Shown: piece after piece, positions 50,341 through 60,625 of the stretch | Layout: every line of letters begins with the position of its first letter | How positions within the stretch are numbered: position 1 is the first letter of the stretch | Source: Polynucleobacter antarcticus | GTDB lineage: Bacteria > Pseudomonadota > Gammaproteobacteria > Burkholderiales > Burkholderiaceae | Direction of reading: 5' to 3' | Length of the DNA stretch: 64,000 bases | Assembly (NCBI RefSeq): GCF_013307245.1 | Contig: NZ_CP028941.1 | Coordinates: 1,054,001-1,118,000, forward strand | Notes under the pieces: generated by a model | The model's database searches: none | What the model was told of the DNA's origin: nothing | Seen by the model: the letters and a program-made list of their open reading frames with translations, nothing else | Translations under genes and position numbers: made by a program

Positions 50341-51055
50341 GTTGCTGTCTACGCTCAGCAGCGGTGTATGCCACCTTATTACGAATATAGAGGGGTTCAA
50401 GTAAATGCACATCTTGCGCTAAACCTTGGTCCCACATTGACTGAGCGCAGGCAAGCACACCCAAAGCCTCAATACCAATGTCAGCATCCCTATGGGAGCT
50501 AGTAAATGGACTCTCGATAGAGGTAAATAGTCGATCTTCGTATTCTATAAGAGCGCTGCCGGCGATAAATTGCACCCCACTTAAATCAAGTAATTCTGGT
50601 GCAGTCAATTGAATATCACCGACACGCTTTGGTAAAGAATGGGGTGTAACGCAATATTTGGCCCAATATACTTCACCCATTCTGGCATCTACAGCAATAA
50701 CAAAGGAGCTTGCTTGGGCATCAATAAAGCCAGACTTTTTCACCAGCTGAGCTGCAATCGCATCTAAGCTAGCTACAGGCAATACAGGCAGCCTACTGGC
50801 TGTTGCTAAACCTTGTGCTACAGCAACGCCAAGACGTACACCCGTAAAGGCACCAGGACCAACACCAATCGCAATCGCGTCTAAAGAACTGAGAGTGCTT
50901 GCACTATTAGCGAGGAGCTCATCTATCCAAGGCAGTAAAAGTTGGCTAGCGCCAGCCGCTACCTTTTGGTGACGGATAAGAGGCGCAGCATCAGCTAGTG
51001 ATAGAGCAACTGAACACCATGCTGAGGAAGTATCGATGGCTAAGATACGGGTCAA
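50333..51055 (-). CDS. tsaB: tRNA threonylcarbamoyladenosine biosynthesis protein TsaB
   Basis: Partner of TsaD for t6A modification at position 37 of ANN-decoding tRNAs. 240 aa. The ASKHA-fold start ILAIDTSSAWCSVAL, followed by GVGPGAFTGVRLGVAVAQGLA, is diagnostic. It is the first gene of the tsaB-rimI-holD string and starts 29 bp after the epimerase-like gene. It shares the strand of the methylmalonyl-CoA operon and may be read through from it. Confidence 0.96.
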   Translation of the reverse strand: MTRILAIDTSSAWCSVALSLADAAPLIRHQKVAAGASQLLLPWIDELLANSASTLSSLDAIAIGVGPGAFTGVRLGVAVAQGLATASRLPVLPVASLDAIAAQLVKKSGFIDAQASSFVIAVDARMGEVYWAKYCVTPHSLPKRVGDIQLTAPELLDLSGVQFIAGSALIEYEDRLFTSIESPFTSSHRDADIGIEALGVLACAQSMWDQGLAQDVHLLEPLYIRNKVAYTAAERRQQHG

Positions 51056-51083
51056 TGGGAACTCTTTTGAACTTTTTAATAAC

Positions 51084-51557
51084 TTATGAACTCAGACCTA
51101 CAATAATATCGGGTGGCGCCTGTACTAATTCAATTAGTACGCCCTCTCCACACAATGGAAATTCTGCATTACCTTTAGGATGTACGAAGGTAATGTCATA
51201 ACCGGCTGCCCCTTTACGAATACCACCAGGTGCAAACCGAAGGCCCTGAGCGGATAGCCACTCGACCGCCTTAGGCAAATCATCTACCCATAAACCAATA
51301 TGATTTAAGGGGGTTTGATGTACCGCTGGTTTTTTATCTACATCCAATGGCTGCATCAAATCTACTTCGATCTCGTTAAGGCCCTGGCCAATAGCACAAA
51401 TATCCTCGTCCACGTTCTCACGCTCAGAGACAAAGGTACTCTTATAGTCAAACCCCAATAAGTCTACCCAAAGCGTACGTAGCTTTTTTTTATCTTCCCC
51501 ACCGATAGCAATTTGCTGAATGCCTAATATTTTGAATGGTTTAGTCATGGTCGGCAT
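51084..51557 (-). CDS. VOC-family protein, probable methylmalonyl-CoA epimerase
   Basis: A 157-aa glyoxalase-fold protein. LGIQQIAI and [11 protein letters not shown] begin two VOC modules, and [11 protein letters not shown] ends the second, with His and Glu residues at metal-ligand positions. It overlaps the pccA stop (TGATG), with ATG 51557 chosen for that coupling; 51548 (MTKPFKIL) is possible. Being last in the operon with mutase, MeaB and carboxylase subunits makes methylmalonyl-CoA epimerase the natural guess, and the family supports it. Other VOC activities are not excluded. Confidence 0.7.
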   Translation of the reverse strand: MPTMTKPFKILGIQQIAIGGEDKKKLRTLWVDLLGFDYKSTFVSERENVDEDICAIGQGLNEIEVDLMQPLDVDKKPAVHQTPLNHIGLWVDDLPKAVEWLSAQGLRFAPGGIRKGAAGYDITFVHPKGNAEFPLCGEGVLIELVQAPPDIIVGLSS

Positions 51558-53593
51558 CACTCAAAACGAATAATAAGTTGATCCACTGCCAAACTCTCAC
51601 CGACATTCGCACAAATCTCCGCTATCACACCATCTTGTGCCGCAACTAAGGTGTTCTCCATTTTCATCGCTTCAATTGCCGCCAATTTCTGTCCAGCGGT
51701 AACGCTCTCGCCAACTTTGACGGATACATTACTCAGTAAGCCTGGCATCGGTGACATAACGAGCTTAGAAGTATCGGGTGGAAGCTTCACTGGCATCAAT
51801 CGCTGTAGCTCAGCACCTAAACGACTTAAAACCATACATTCAAAATGAGCACCATCTAAGACCAGTGCATATTTGACGCCACGGCGGACAACTTGAGCGG
51901 TAATTTTTTTACTACCATTGATAGTAGCGCGCAAACAAATTTGTCCTGGACGCCAATCACTCACGATGTCATAGCGACTAATGTCATTCTGCTCTTCAAT
52001 ATATACAGAATAGGTAGCGTCTTTAAACTCAACACGGATAGGCACTTCTTGAATAGTTTCGTTAGAGCCTACGCGAGCACCAGTAACAACTACAAACTGT
52101 TTTGCAATAGTCATTTCATGGCCAGCCAATTGACCATCGATCATTTGAATATGCTCTAGATACCGATAGCGCATGAATGCTGCTAGCGCAGCAAGTCGCT
52201 TAGGATCCGCGGGTTGAACAGAGTCTTTCTTAAAGCCATCTGGATATTCTTCGGCAATAAATCCCGTAGTGAAATCACCCGAAATAAAGCGTGGATGCTG
52301 TAACAAAGCAGCTTGAAAAGGAATATTTGAATGAATGCCACGAATCACAAAATCATTTAATGCAGCGCGCATATTGTCGATCGCTTCTGAACGGTCTTTG
52401 CCATGAACAATTAATTTCGCAATCATCGAGTCGTAATACATCGGAATCTCGCCACCCTCATAGACTCCTGTATCAACCCTGACTCCATTAATTGCCTCAG
52501 GCGGACGATATTTAACTAAGCGACCCGTAGAGGGCAAGAAGTTACGAAATGGATCATCTGCATTAATACGGCACTCCATAGACCAACCGCTTAACTGGAT
52601 ATCTTCTTGTTTAAATGCCAGTTTTTCACCGGCAGCCACCCGAATCATTTGTTCTACTAAGTCAAGACCAGTGATACCTTCTGTGACAGGGTGCTCTACC
52701 TGTAAACGGGTATTCATCTCTAAAAAGTAAAAGGACTTATCTTTACCAACAACAAATTCCACAGTACCTGCAGATTGATAGTTGACAGCCTTCGCTAAAG
52801 CTACGGCCTGTTCACCCATAGCCTTGCGAGTAACTGGGTCCATAAAGGGGGATGGAGCCTCTTCGATGACTTTTTGGTGACGACGCTGTATCGAGCAATC
52901 TCGTTCACCGAGATAAACGATATTTCCATGCGCATCACCCAATACCTGAATTTCTATATGGCGCGGGCCTTCAACAAACTTCTCAATGAAGACACGATCA
53001 TCACCAAAGCTATTTAGCGCCTCAGTACGACAGGCTGAAAATCCTTCAAAGGCTTCTTTGTCATTAAACGCTACTCGCAAGCCTTTACCACCACCGCCTG
53101 CAGAAGCTTTGATCATCACGGGATAACCAATACTCTGTGCAATCTTGACCGCTTCTTCTGGCTTATCAATCGCTTCATTAAAGCCAGGAATCGTATTTAC
53201 CTTAGCTGCTAGGGCTAATTTTTTAGAGGCAATCTTGTCACCCATGGCTGCAATCGATTGATATTTAGGGCCAATAAATACAATACCCTCCTCTTCGCAG
53301 CGCCGAGCAAATTGCTCATTCTCAGATAAGAAGCCATAGCCAGGATGGACTGCTTGCGCACCAGTATCTTTGCAAGCTTGAATAATGCGATCCATCACTA
53401 GATAGGATTCACGTGATGGCGCAGGGCCAATGCACACAGCTTCATCTGCCATTTGAACATGGCGTGCTTCTCTATCAGCCTCGGAGTAGACAGCTACCGT
53501 CTTGATACCCATTTTTTTAGCGGTGCTGATCACTCGGCAAGCAATCTCACCACGATTAGCAATCAGAATTTTCTTAAACATAGTTGTAGTCAT
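51557..53593 (-). CDS. Acyl-CoA carboxylase alpha subunit (biotin carboxylase and carrier), propionyl-CoA type
   Basis: A 678-aa biotin-dependent subunit that carboxylates biotin with ATP and carries it to the beta subunit. The ATP-grasp biotin carboxylase ([46 protein letters not shown]) spans about 1-450. A linker domain follows, and the biotinyl domain ends the protein with the biotin Lys644 in AMKMENTL. With the carboxyltransferase next to it and a mutase operon, propionyl-CoA is the likely substrate (PccA). It overlaps the epimerase-like gene. Confidence 0.92.
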   Translation of the reverse strand: MTTTMFKKILIANRGEIACRVISTAKKMGIKTVAVYSEADREARHVQMADEAVCIGPAPSRESYLVMDRIIQACKDTGAQAVHPGYGFLSENEQFARRCEEEGIVFIGPKYQSIAAMGDKIASKKLALAAKVNTIPGFNEAIDKPEEAVKIAQSIGYPVMIKASAGGGGKGLRVAFNDKEAFEGFSACRTEALNSFGDDRVFIEKFVEGPRHIEIQVLGDAHGNIVYLGERDCSIQRRHQKVIEEAPSPFMDPVTRKAMGEQAVALAKAVNYQSAGTVEFVVGKDKSFYFLEMNTRLQVEHPVTEGITGLDLVEQMIRVAAGEKLAFKQEDIQLSGWSMECRINADDPFRNFLPSTGRLVKYRPPEAINGVRVDTGVYEGGEIPMYYDSMIAKLIVHGKDRSEAIDNMRAALNDFVIRGIHSNIPFQAALLQHPRFISGDFTTGFIAEEYPDGFKKDSVQPADPKRLAALAAFMRYRYLEHIQMIDGQLAGHEMTIAKQFVVVTGARVGSNETIQEVPIRVEFKDATYSVYIEEQNDISRYDIVSDWRPGQICLRATINGSKKITAQVVRRGVKYALVLDGAHFECMVLSRLGAELQRLMPVKLPPDTSKLVMSPMPGLLSNVSVKVGESVTAGQKLAAIEAMKMENTLVAAQDGVIAEICANVGESLAVDQLIIRFE

Positions 53594-53606
53594 GATGTAT
53601 CCAGCC

Positions 53607-55139
53607 TTAAAGAGGAATATTGCCGTGTTTACGGACTGGATTAGTTAGCACTTTATCTTTGAGCATGGCTAAAGAGCGGGAAATACGTTTGCGTGTTTCA
53701 TGAGGCAAGATCACATCATCAATATAGCCACGACGCCCAGCAACAAATGGATTGGCAAACTTCGCTTTGTACTCCGCTTCCCGTGCAGTAATCTTCGCAG
53801 GATCCGATTTTTCTTCACGGAAAATAATTTCTACTGCACCTTTAGGACCCATCACAGCAATTTCAGCAGAAGGCCAAGCAAAATTCACATCACCCCGTAG
53901 ATGCTTTGAGGCCATGACATCATAAGCACCGCCATAGGCTTTACGCGTAATGAGGGTAACTTTTGGGACAGTGCAATCTGCATAGGCATACAGTAACTTT
54001 GCGCCATGCTTAATGATGCCGCCATACTCTTGTGCAGTTCCTGGCATAAAACCAGGCACATCCACTAAAGTCACTACAGGAATATTAAAGGCATCGCAAA
54101 AACGCACGAAACGGGCAGCCTTGATGGAGGCTTTGATATCTAAACAACCAGCCAATACCAAGGGTTGATTGGCTACAATGCCAATCGTACGGCCTTCCAT
54201 TCTGGCAAAACCAATCAGAATATTTTTAGCGTAATCAGGCTGTAGCTCAAAGAACTCACCGTCATCGACCACCTTACTGATGAGCTCTTTCATATCATAT
54301 GGTTGATTAGGATTACTCGGAACTAAAGTATCTAGAGAAAAATCTGGCTCTTCAGTGCGCATCGCACCATGTATAGTGGGTGGGCCTTCACGATTTGATA
54401 AGGGCAAATAATTAAAGAAGCGGCGCAACATCATGATGGCATCTACGTCATTATCAAATGCCAGATCGCATACGCCTGAAACTGTTGAGTGCGTGATGGC
54501 ACCCCCCAACTCCTCCGCTGTCACATCTTCATGGGTTACGGTCTTTACGACTTCTGGGCCAGTAACAAACATATACGAACTGTCTTTTACCATGAAGATG
54601 AAGTCCGTTAATGCGGGTGAATACACCGCGCCACCTGCACAGGGGCCCATGATTAATGAAATCTGAGGAATCACACCAGAAGCAGTAACATTGCGTTGGA
54701 AAATTTCTGCATAGCCACCTAAAGAAGCAACTCCTTCTTGAATTCGCGCACCACCGGAATCATTGAGTCCAATTACTGGGGCGCCAACCTTTAAGGCCTG
54801 ATCCATGATTTTGCAAATCTTTTCAGCATGAGCCTCTGAAAGTGAGCCACCCAATACTGTGAAGTCTTGTGAAAAAACAAACACGAGACGGCCATTAATC
54901 ATGCCGTAGCCTGTGACCACACCATCACCGGGAACCGTTTGCTCATCCATACCAAAATCATGACAACGATGCTCAACGAACATATCCCACTCTTCGAAGC
55001 TGCCAGCATCTAATAGCAACTCAATGCGCTCTCGAGCTGTTAACTTACCTTTGGAGTGCTGAGCCTGAATGCGTTTTTGCCCGCCGCCCATTCGGGCAAG
55101 TTCGCGCTTGGCTTCAAGCTGTTGAATGATTTCCTTCAT
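53607..55139 (-). CDS. Acyl-CoA carboxylase beta subunit, propionyl-CoA type
   Basis: A 510-aa carboxyltransferase that moves CO2 from biotin to propionyl-CoA, giving methylmalonyl-CoA. Crotonase-type halves have the conserved [50 protein letters not shown] and [10 protein letters not shown] segments. Length and sequence match PccB/AccD-like proteins of proteobacteria. It is 13 bp from the alpha subunit and 9 bp from meaB. Substrate assignment rests on the operon. Confidence 0.92.
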   Translation of the reverse strand: MKEIIQQLEAKRELARMGGGQKRIQAQHSKGKLTARERIELLLDAGSFEEWDMFVEHRCHDFGMDEQTVPGDGVVTGYGMINGRLVFVFSQDFTVLGGSLSEAHAEKICKIMDQALKVGAPVIGLNDSGGARIQEGVASLGGYAEIFQRNVTASGVIPQISLIMGPCAGGAVYSPALTDFIFMVKDSSYMFVTGPEVVKTVTHEDVTAEELGGAITHSTVSGVCDLAFDNDVDAIMMLRRFFNYLPLSNREGPPTIHGAMRTEEPDFSLDTLVPSNPNQPYDMKELISKVVDDGEFFELQPDYAKNILIGFARMEGRTIGIVANQPLVLAGCLDIKASIKAARFVRFCDAFNIPVVTLVDVPGFMPGTAQEYGGIIKHGAKLLYAYADCTVPKVTLITRKAYGGAYDVMASKHLRGDVNFAWPSAEIAVMGPKGAVEIIFREEKSDPAKITAREAEYKAKFANPFVAGRRGYIDDVILPHETRKRISRSLAMLKDKVLTNPVRKHGNIPL

Positions 55140-55148
55140 GATGATTCC

Positions 55149-56180
55149 TTAAAAAAATTCATGTCCCATGGCTTCGAGTAAACGTCTTGCTGCAACTGAT
55201 GGCGCCATGGTGCCCTGATTTACTTCAGCAATGAAGCCAGGTAAAAGTGTTTGTACCGCTGGATTATTCCGAAATGCATTCTTAAGTCCTGCATCTACCC
55301 TGTCCCACATCCATGCCCCAGCTTGCTGTTGACGACGTGATTGCAACTTGCCATTCGTAGTTTGAAGTTGCTTAAATTGCTGAATTTTTTCCCACAGCTC
55401 CTTAACGCCGTTGCCCTGTAGGGCACTCATTGTCATCACTAAGGGATGCCATAATTTTTGATCGTTGGAGGCATGGTCTGGATTACCCTGAAAACCCAAT
55501 AAACGTAATGAGCTCGTAATAAACAATTGCGCCCGCATCGCAGCATCGGCATCAATATCCACTTTATTAATCACGATAAGATCAGCGATCTCCATCACCC
55601 CTTTTTTGATCGCTTGAAGATCATCACCCGCATTCGGTAGCTGCATCAGTAAGAACATATCTGTCATTCCTGCTACAGCAATTTCACTTTGCCCGACACC
55701 CACCGTCTCGACAATGACTACGTCAAAACCTGCGGCCTCTGCAACCAACATCGCTTCACGGGTTTTTTCAGCTACACCACCTAAGGTTCCGGAGGATGGA
55801 CTTGGGCGTATGAATGCGCCATCTAATACTGATAATCTTTCCATGCGGGTCTTATCACCCAAAATAGATCCGCCAGAGATGCTTGATGATGGATCAATCG
55901 CTAATACAGCCACGCGATGACCTTGCTCTATGAGATACAGTCCTAGAGTTTCAATTAAAGTAGATTTGCCAACACCAGGCACTCCTGAGATCCCCAATCG
56001 AAAGGATTTACCAGTTTTAGGTAATAAGGCATTGAGTACCTCATCTGCACGATGGCGATGATCTAAACGAGTGGACTCTAATAAGGTAATGATTTTTGCC
56101 AAAGCACGACGCTGTGCAGAACAAGGCAACCCAGTGAGATCATCCAACAAGATCTGGTCAACTGAATGGAGCATGCTCAT
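55149..56180 (-). CDS. meaB: MeaB, GTPase chaperone of methylmalonyl-CoA mutase
   Basis: G3E-family GTPase (ArgK/MeaB) that guards adenosylcobalamin loading of the mutase. 343 aa. Walker A GVPGVGKS at 66-73, D-x-D metal region VLAIDPSSSISGG, VIVETVGVGQSE as switch-like motif, and NKVDID for guanine recognition are intact. It sits between mutase and carboxylase genes, as in other proteobacteria, which supports the mutase partner. Confidence 0.95.
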   Translation of the reverse strand: MSMLHSVDQILLDDLTGLPCSAQRRALAKIITLLESTRLDHRHRADEVLNALLPKTGKSFRLGISGVPGVGKSTLIETLGLYLIEQGHRVAVLAIDPSSSISGGSILGDKTRMERLSVLDGAFIRPSPSSGTLGGVAEKTREAMLVAEAAGFDVVIVETVGVGQSEIAVAGMTDMFLLMQLPNAGDDLQAIKKGVMEIADLIVINKVDIDADAAMRAQLFITSSLRLLGFQGNPDHASNDQKLWHPLVMTMSALQGNGVKELWEKIQQFKQLQTTNGKLQSRRQQQAGAWMWDRVDAGLKNAFRNNPAVQTLLPGFIAEVNQGTMAPSVAARRLLEAMGHEFF

Positions 56181-56197
56181 TATTTAGAACTAATTTT

Positions 56198-58384
56198 TTA
56201 GTTTAGTTTTACAGATTGGCGAATCTGCTCAAGCACATCTTTTGCAGAAGCTGGTATCGGGGTTCCTGGGCCATAAATGCCCTTCACACCGGCCTCATAA
56301 AGAAATTCATAATCTTGTCTTGGGATAACACCACCAACGAAGACAATGATGTCGTCAGCCCCTTGCTTTCTGAGCTCTGCAATGATGGCAGGCACTAAAG
56401 TCTTATGTCCTGCAGCAAGAGTGGACACTCCTAATGCATGAACATCGTTCTCAATCGCTTGGCGAGCACACTCTTCCGGTGTCTGAAATAAAGGGCCAAT
56501 ATCCACATCAAAACCTAAATCTGCAAATGCTGTAGCCACCACTTTTGCACCGCGATCATGCCCATCTTGGCCTAACTTTGCAATCATGACGCGTGGACGG
56601 CGCCCAAAGTCTTTAGCGAAATCGGCGATTTCGACTTTCAATTTGTCCCAGCCTTCTGCTGAGTCGTAAGCAGCTGCATACACACCAGTCACCTTTTGAG
56701 TATCGGCGCGATGGCGCCCGTAGATTTTTTCTAATGCGTCAGATACTTCACCTACAGTCGCTCGCAAACGTATAGCCTGAACGGATAATTCCAATAAATT
56801 ACCAGAGCCCTCTTCTGCTGCTTTAGTAAGAGCCTCTAAGGCCGCCTCAACTTTTTTACTATCGCGTTTTGCTTTGATCTCTTTCAGACGAGCTACTTGA
56901 CTTTCACGAACCTTATCGTTGTCGATCATAAATACATCAACGAGATCTTCTTTAGCGAGCTTATATTTATTTACGCCAACGATGACATCCGAACCAGAAT
57001 CAATTTTTGCTTGCTTCTCAGCAGCGGCAGCCTCGATCTTTAACTTGGCCCAACCACTTTCAACTGCCTTGGTCATACCGCCCATCGCATCGACTTCTTG
57101 AATGATTTCCCAGGCTTTGTCAGCCATTTCTTGGGTGAGGTTTTCCATCATGTACGAACCCGCCCATGGATCGATCACACTTGTAATATGGGTCTCTTCC
57201 TGCAAAATAAGTTGGGTGTTACGTGCAATGCGACTTGATGTCGCAGAAGGTAAAGCAATCGCCTCATCAAATGAGTTGGTATGTAACGATTGGGTACCGC
57301 CAAATACGGCGGCCATCGCTTCTACTGTGGTGCGTACTACATTGTTATAAGGATCTTGTTCGGTCAATGACCAGCCCGATGTTTGGCAATGCGTGCGTAA
57401 CATCAATGATTTAGGGTTTTTAGGCTCAAAGGATTTCATAATGCGCCACCAAAGCAGTCGTGCCGCTCTGAGTTTGGCCACCTCAAGATAAAAGTTCATG
57501 CCAATTGCAAAGAAGAAAGAAAGACGTCCAGCAAATTGATCGACATCAAGACCCTTAGTCAGTGCTGTATTGACGTACTCTTTGCCATCGGCCAAAGTGA
57601 ATGCCAACTCAAGCACTTGATTAGCGCCTGCCTCTTGCATGTGATAACCCGAAATAGAAATCGAATTAAATTTCGGCATATGCTTCGCGGTGTATTCAAT
57701 GATGTCACCGATGATCCGAATCGAAGGCTCTGGTGGGTAAATATAGGTATTACGCACCATGAATTCTTTCAGAATGTCATTCTGAATCGTGCCGGATAAC
57801 AACTCTTGCTTTACGCCTTGCTCTTCACCGGCCACGATATAACCAGCTAATACTGGTAATACAGCGCCGTTCATCGTCATCGACACAGACACCTTATCCA
57901 ATGGAATGCCATCAAATAAAATTTTCATATCCTCAACAGAATCAATAGCTACCCCAGCCTTACCTACATCACCAGTTACCCGAGGATGATCTGAGTCATA
58001 GCCACGATGGGTGGCTAGATCAAATGCAACAGACACACCCTGACCTCCAGCGTCTAGTGCTTTGCGATAAAAGGCATTCGATTCTTCAGCAGTTGAAAAC
58101 CCAGCGTATTGACGGATAGTCCAGGGTCGTACTGAGTACATCGTTGCTTGGGGGCCGCGCACAAAGGGTTCAAATCCCGGCAATGAATTGGTGTACTGAA
58201 GACCCTCTAAATCTTGGGAGGTATACAAAGCTTTTAGATGAATGCCATCTGGCGTATTCCAACCAAGAGCTTCTACACTTCCATTCGGCGCTGATTTTTG
58301 GGCGGATTTTTTCCAATCGTCTAAGTCACTATTAGGCACTTCTGGCCAAACTGTTGAAACTGCCTTCTTTTCACCGTTACTCAT
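56198..58384 (-). CDS. Methylmalonyl-CoA mutase (single chain, cobalamin-dependent)
   Basis: Adenosylcobalamin enzyme that rearranges methylmalonyl-CoA to succinyl-CoA, joining propionate to the TCA cycle. 728 aa; catalytic TIM barrel and C-terminal cobalamin domain in one chain. Substrate motifs [18 protein letters not shown] and [18 protein letters not shown] are present. The cobalamin motif DGHDRG is at 607-612 (His609). The C-terminal Rossmann part ([18 protein letters not shown]) is complete. It leads the operon and is divergent from a GntR regulator. The cell must make or import cobalamin. Confidence 0.95.
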   Translation of the reverse strand: MSNGEKKAVSTVWPEVPNSDLDDWKKSAQKSAPNGSVEALGWNTPDGIHLKALYTSQDLEGLQYTNSLPGFEPFVRGPQATMYSVRPWTIRQYAGFSTAEESNAFYRKALDAGGQGVSVAFDLATHRGYDSDHPRVTGDVGKAGVAIDSVEDMKILFDGIPLDKVSVSMTMNGAVLPVLAGYIVAGEEQGVKQELLSGTIQNDILKEFMVRNTYIYPPEPSIRIIGDIIEYTAKHMPKFNSISISGYHMQEAGANQVLELAFTLADGKEYVNTALTKGLDVDQFAGRLSFFFAIGMNFYLEVAKLRAARLLWWRIMKSFEPKNPKSLMLRTHCQTSGWSLTEQDPYNNVVRTTVEAMAAVFGGTQSLHTNSFDEAIALPSATSSRIARNTQLILQEETHITSVIDPWAGSYMMENLTQEMADKAWEIIQEVDAMGGMTKAVESGWAKLKIEAAAAEKQAKIDSGSDVIVGVNKYKLAKEDLVDVFMIDNDKVRESQVARLKEIKAKRDSKKVEAALEALTKAAEEGSGNLLELSVQAIRLRATVGEVSDALEKIYGRHRADTQKVTGVYAAAYDSAEGWDKLKVEIADFAKDFGRRPRVMIAKLGQDGHDRGAKVVATAFADLGFDVDIGPLFQTPEECARQAIENDVHALGVSTLAAGHKTLVPAIIAELRKQGADDIIVFVGGVIPRQDYEFLYEAGVKGIYGPGTPIPASAKDVLEQIRQSVKLN

Positions 58385-58463
58385 AAAGCACTCCTATTTG
58401 GCTTTATTGCATTGTTTATTTAATGCTCCTATTGTGCTTGACTTTTAGGCTTTTGTCTACATA

Positions 58464-58473
58464 ATGTATACAT
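58464..58473. promoter_or_regulatory. Palindrome ATGTATACAT in the gntR-mutase intergenic
   Basis: A perfect 10-bp palindrome in an AT-rich run of TAC/GTA triplets (58456-58488). Such sites suit FadR-type GntR regulators, so it is a candidate autoregulatory and mutase operon operator. Inference from position and form only. Confidence 0.4.
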
Positions 58474-58509
58474 AATTATGAATACATAGATATGGTAAAG
58501 TAACTAGCA

Positions 58510-59148
58510 ATGAACAACAAACTCATGAATAGACCTCTCTATGAGGATGTAGCAGAAAGACTGCGTGAGCAGATCTTTGCCCATGAATTAAGCCCTGGAA
58601 GTTGGCTAGATGAACAGAGCCTGGCACTACAGTTCGGAATCAGTCGGACGCCCATGCGCGAAGCCATAAAAGTATTAGCCTCTGAAGGTCTGGTGACCAC
58701 AAAAATGAACCGTGGCGCCTATGTAACAGAGGTGCAAAGGAAAGATTTAGAGCAGATCTTCACTGTCTTGTCACTCTTAGAAGGACAAGCAGCCAAAGAA
58801 ACCGCACTGAAGGCCACTGAGGATCAGCTGACTGCATTAGATAATTTGCATCAACGCCTAGAAAAGGCTGCTGCAGATCGCGATATTGAGCAATTCTTTG
58901 AAATTAATGTGAAATTTCATGATTTGATCCAAGAGATTGCTGATAATCCCTGGATGAATGGGGTCATTATAGATTTGCGCAAAGTACTCAAACTACAAAG
59001 ACGAGATTCGCTCTTACGTTCAGGGCGTCTATTAAGCTCGCTGACCGAGCATCGCGCCATTTTGGAGGCCATTCTTAAGCGTGATCCAGAGGCAGCAGAG
59101 GCTGCGATGGGCAAACATATGGCTCGTGGCCTTGAGGCTGCACAATAA
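58510..59148 (+). CDS. GntR-family transcription regulator (FadR-type)
   Basis: A 212-aa regulator. An N-terminal winged helix-turn-helix (DVAERLREQIFAHELSPGSW, EQSLALQFGISRTPMREAIK) is followed by an FCD effector domain (residues 85-205) with likely metal ligands in KFHDLIQEIADN and LTEHRAILEAIL. It is divergent from the mutase operon with 125 bp between starts, holding a palindrome. It probably controls that operon in response to an acyl-CoA or acid, which is inference. A second in-frame ATG lies at 58525. Confidence 0.92.
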   Translation: MNNKLMNRPLYEDVAERLREQIFAHELSPGSWLDEQSLALQFGISRTPMREAIKVLASEGLVTTKMNRGAYVTEVQRKDLEQIFTVLSLLEGQAAKETALKATEDQLTALDNLHQRLEKAAADRDIEQFFEINVKFHDLIQEIADNPWMNGVIIDLRKVLKLQRRDSLLRSGRLLSSLTEHRAILEAILKRDPEAAEAAMGKHMARGLEAAQ

Positions 59149-59169
59149 ATCTATATAAAATATAGATTT
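59147..59169. repeat. AT-rich hairpin after the GntR gene
   Basis: AAATCTATAT and ATATAGATTT pair as a 10-bp stem with loop AAA, overlapping the gntR stop codon. It lacks a T run, so termination is uncertain. Confidence 0.35.
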
Positions 59170-59215
59170 AGGGAAGAAACCTAAGCCTTAGATTCACTAC
59201 AAAAAAGTGAACTTT

Positions 59216-59578
59216 CTACCTTTTAACTACAAAATTTCCAGGTAAAGAAGCGATATAAGCAGCAAGGTCGCGCATATCGGCATCTGAATAAGGTTGCACT
59301 TGTGAGGACATAATGGCGTTGTTTCGCCCGAACTGCGCATTGCTATTGCCTACCTTGTAGGCCAATAAAGCATAGTAGGTGTAATCAGCGTACTGACCGG
59401 CCAACTTGGGATACACCGGCATGATCGGGGCATTCAACCCAACACCATGACATGCTGCACAGTTGCCTTTTTCAGCAAGGGCGCGGCCCTTATCGATGCT
59501 GTTGGCTTGGGCCAAGCCAATACTGGACAATAAAACAGAGGTAAGTAGCGCGGCTTTCATCATCATGATTCTGATCAC
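59216..59578 (-). CDS. Periplasmic c-type cytochrome, small
   Basis: Secreted class I-like cytochrome c of up to 120 aa, one haem. The haem motif CAACH is at 40-44; the likely axial Met lies in NAIMSSQ or MPVYP. A signal peptide ends near GLAQA-N. The GTG at 59578 and in-frame ATGs at 59566-59557 (MMMKAALL) compete, and MKAALL fits a signal best. It overlaps the gene before by 4 bp, so the two cytochromes are co-translated. Probably an electron acceptor for a periplasmic oxidoreductase. Confidence 0.85.
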   Translation of the reverse strand: MIRIMMMKAALLTSVLLSSIGLAQANSIDKGRALAEKGNCAACHGVGLNAPIMPVYPKLAGQYADYTYYALLAYKVGNSNAQFGRNNAIMSSQVQPYSDADMRDLAAYIASLPGNFVVKR

Positions 59579-59949
59579 TTCAGTGGATTTTTAGGTGAGC
59601 TGGCAGTTTGCGCAGCGTAGTATTCGCCAATATCGACCATGTCTTGGTCAGATAAACTGCCAGCGATAGCACGCATTGTAGGATGCTTTCTTTCGCCCTT
59701 TTTGTAGGCAGCCAAGGAACTGGCAATGTAGGCCCCGCTTTGGCCTCCAATCATCGGAACCTTATATACGATGGGGTAATCAGCCCGATAGTCAGGAATA
59801 GCGTGGCAACCAACACAAAGCCATACCTTAGCTTGTCCAGCTTGAGCAGAGCCTTGCAAATCTGCAGCTTGAACTGAAAGGCTCGCCAAGGCAATTATGA
59901 CGCCGGCTATATGCTGAGAAAGAATGGAGTGCTTTTTCATAGAAATCAT
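59575..59949 (-). CDS. Periplasmic c-type cytochrome
   Basis: Up to 124 aa, one haem. Signal peptide (residues 8-29, ending VQAAD), haem motif CVGCH at 45-49. The mature protein has PMIGGQSGAYIASSLAAYK and MVDIGEYYAAQ typical of the cytochrome c subunits next to isoquinoline- or xanthine-type dehydrogenases. The start is 59949 or 59940 (MKKHSIL), neither with a strong ribosome site. It forms a pair with the next gene. The partner dehydrogenase is not in this window. Confidence 0.85.
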   Translation of the reverse strand: MISMKKHSILSQHIAGVIIALASLSVQAADLQGSAQAGQAKVWLCVGCHAIPDYRADYPIVYKVPMIGGQSGAYIASSLAAYKKGERKHPTMRAIAGSLSDQDMVDIGEYYAAQTASSPKNPLK

Positions 59950-60121
59950 TATTAATGAGTTTAATTTTGAACAATTGGGTCAGATTATAGCGGACGCCAG
60001 TGCCGCAAACTGCATTTTGGGCTATCCCAAGGCTAAAAAGTGTGTCATTGCCGGTCCTCTTGCCTATGCCATCGAGCCAGGAACTTTTAAAGGCCTACCA
60101 TCTCAAATTAAGGACTTATGA
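59924..60121 (+). CDS. Short unrecognised frame, possible gene remnant
   Basis: A 65-codon frame whose C-terminal 50 residues (LGQIIADASAANCILGYPKA, VIAGPLAYAIEPGTFKG) have a coding-like composition. It overlaps the start of the opposing cytochrome gene and has no ribosome site. It could be the 3' remnant of a lost gene whose 5' end was replaced, or chance. The function is unknown. Confidence 0.25.
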   Translation: MECFFIEIIINEFNFEQLGQIIADASAANCILGYPKAKKCVIAGPLAYAIEPGTFKGLPSQIKDL

Positions 60122-60166
60122 ATAGGATTTCCTTATCATTTAGCTTTATTCATCTATATAAAATCT

Positions 60167-60625
60167 ATGACAAACCTTATCAGCAATCGCCTAAAAACTC
60201 TTGGAATTGATTTACCTCCTCCAGGACCTCCTGCAGCTGCTTATGTGATGGCTGCAACTACCGGCAACACTGTTTTTCTTTCTGGCCACATTGCTAAGAG
60301 AGACGGAAAACCTTGGGTGGGCAAGCTTGGCTTGGATATGGATACTGAATCAGGCAAAGCTGCCGCTAGGTTGATTGCAATGGATTTGCTATCAACGCTT
60401 CAACATCATCTCGGTTCGCTAGATAAAGTGAAGCGTATTGTGAAAGTCATGGGTCTCGTGAACTCCACATCCGAATATACAGAACAACACTTGGTCATCA
60501 ACGGCTGCTCAGAACTACTCTTTGAAGTTTTTGGTGAGGCAGGTAAACATGCTCGTAGCGCATTTGGTGTGGCTCAAATTCCGCTTGGGGCTTGTGTCGA
60601 AATTGAGTTAATTGCCGAGATTTAA
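60167..60625 (+). CDS. RidA/YjgF family protein
   Basis: A 152-aa cytoplasmic protein of the RidA superfamily, which hydrolyses reactive imines or enamines in some members. GNTVFLSGHIAKRDGK starts the core, and KHARSAFGVAQIPLGACVEIELIAEI holds the conserved Arg and C-terminal Glu of the family. An N-terminal extension (ISNRLKTLGIDLPPPGPP) marks the subgroup. No ribosome site is seen before the ATG. It overlaps the convergent MobA-like gene by 4 bp. Confidence 0.85.
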   Translation: MTNLISNRLKTLGIDLPPPGPPAAAYVMAATTGNTVFLSGHIAKRDGKPWVGKLGLDMDTESGKAAARLIAMDLLSTLQHHLGSLDKVKRIVKVMGLVNSTSEYTEQHLVINGCSELLFEVFGEAGKHARSAFGVAQIPLGACVEIELIAEI

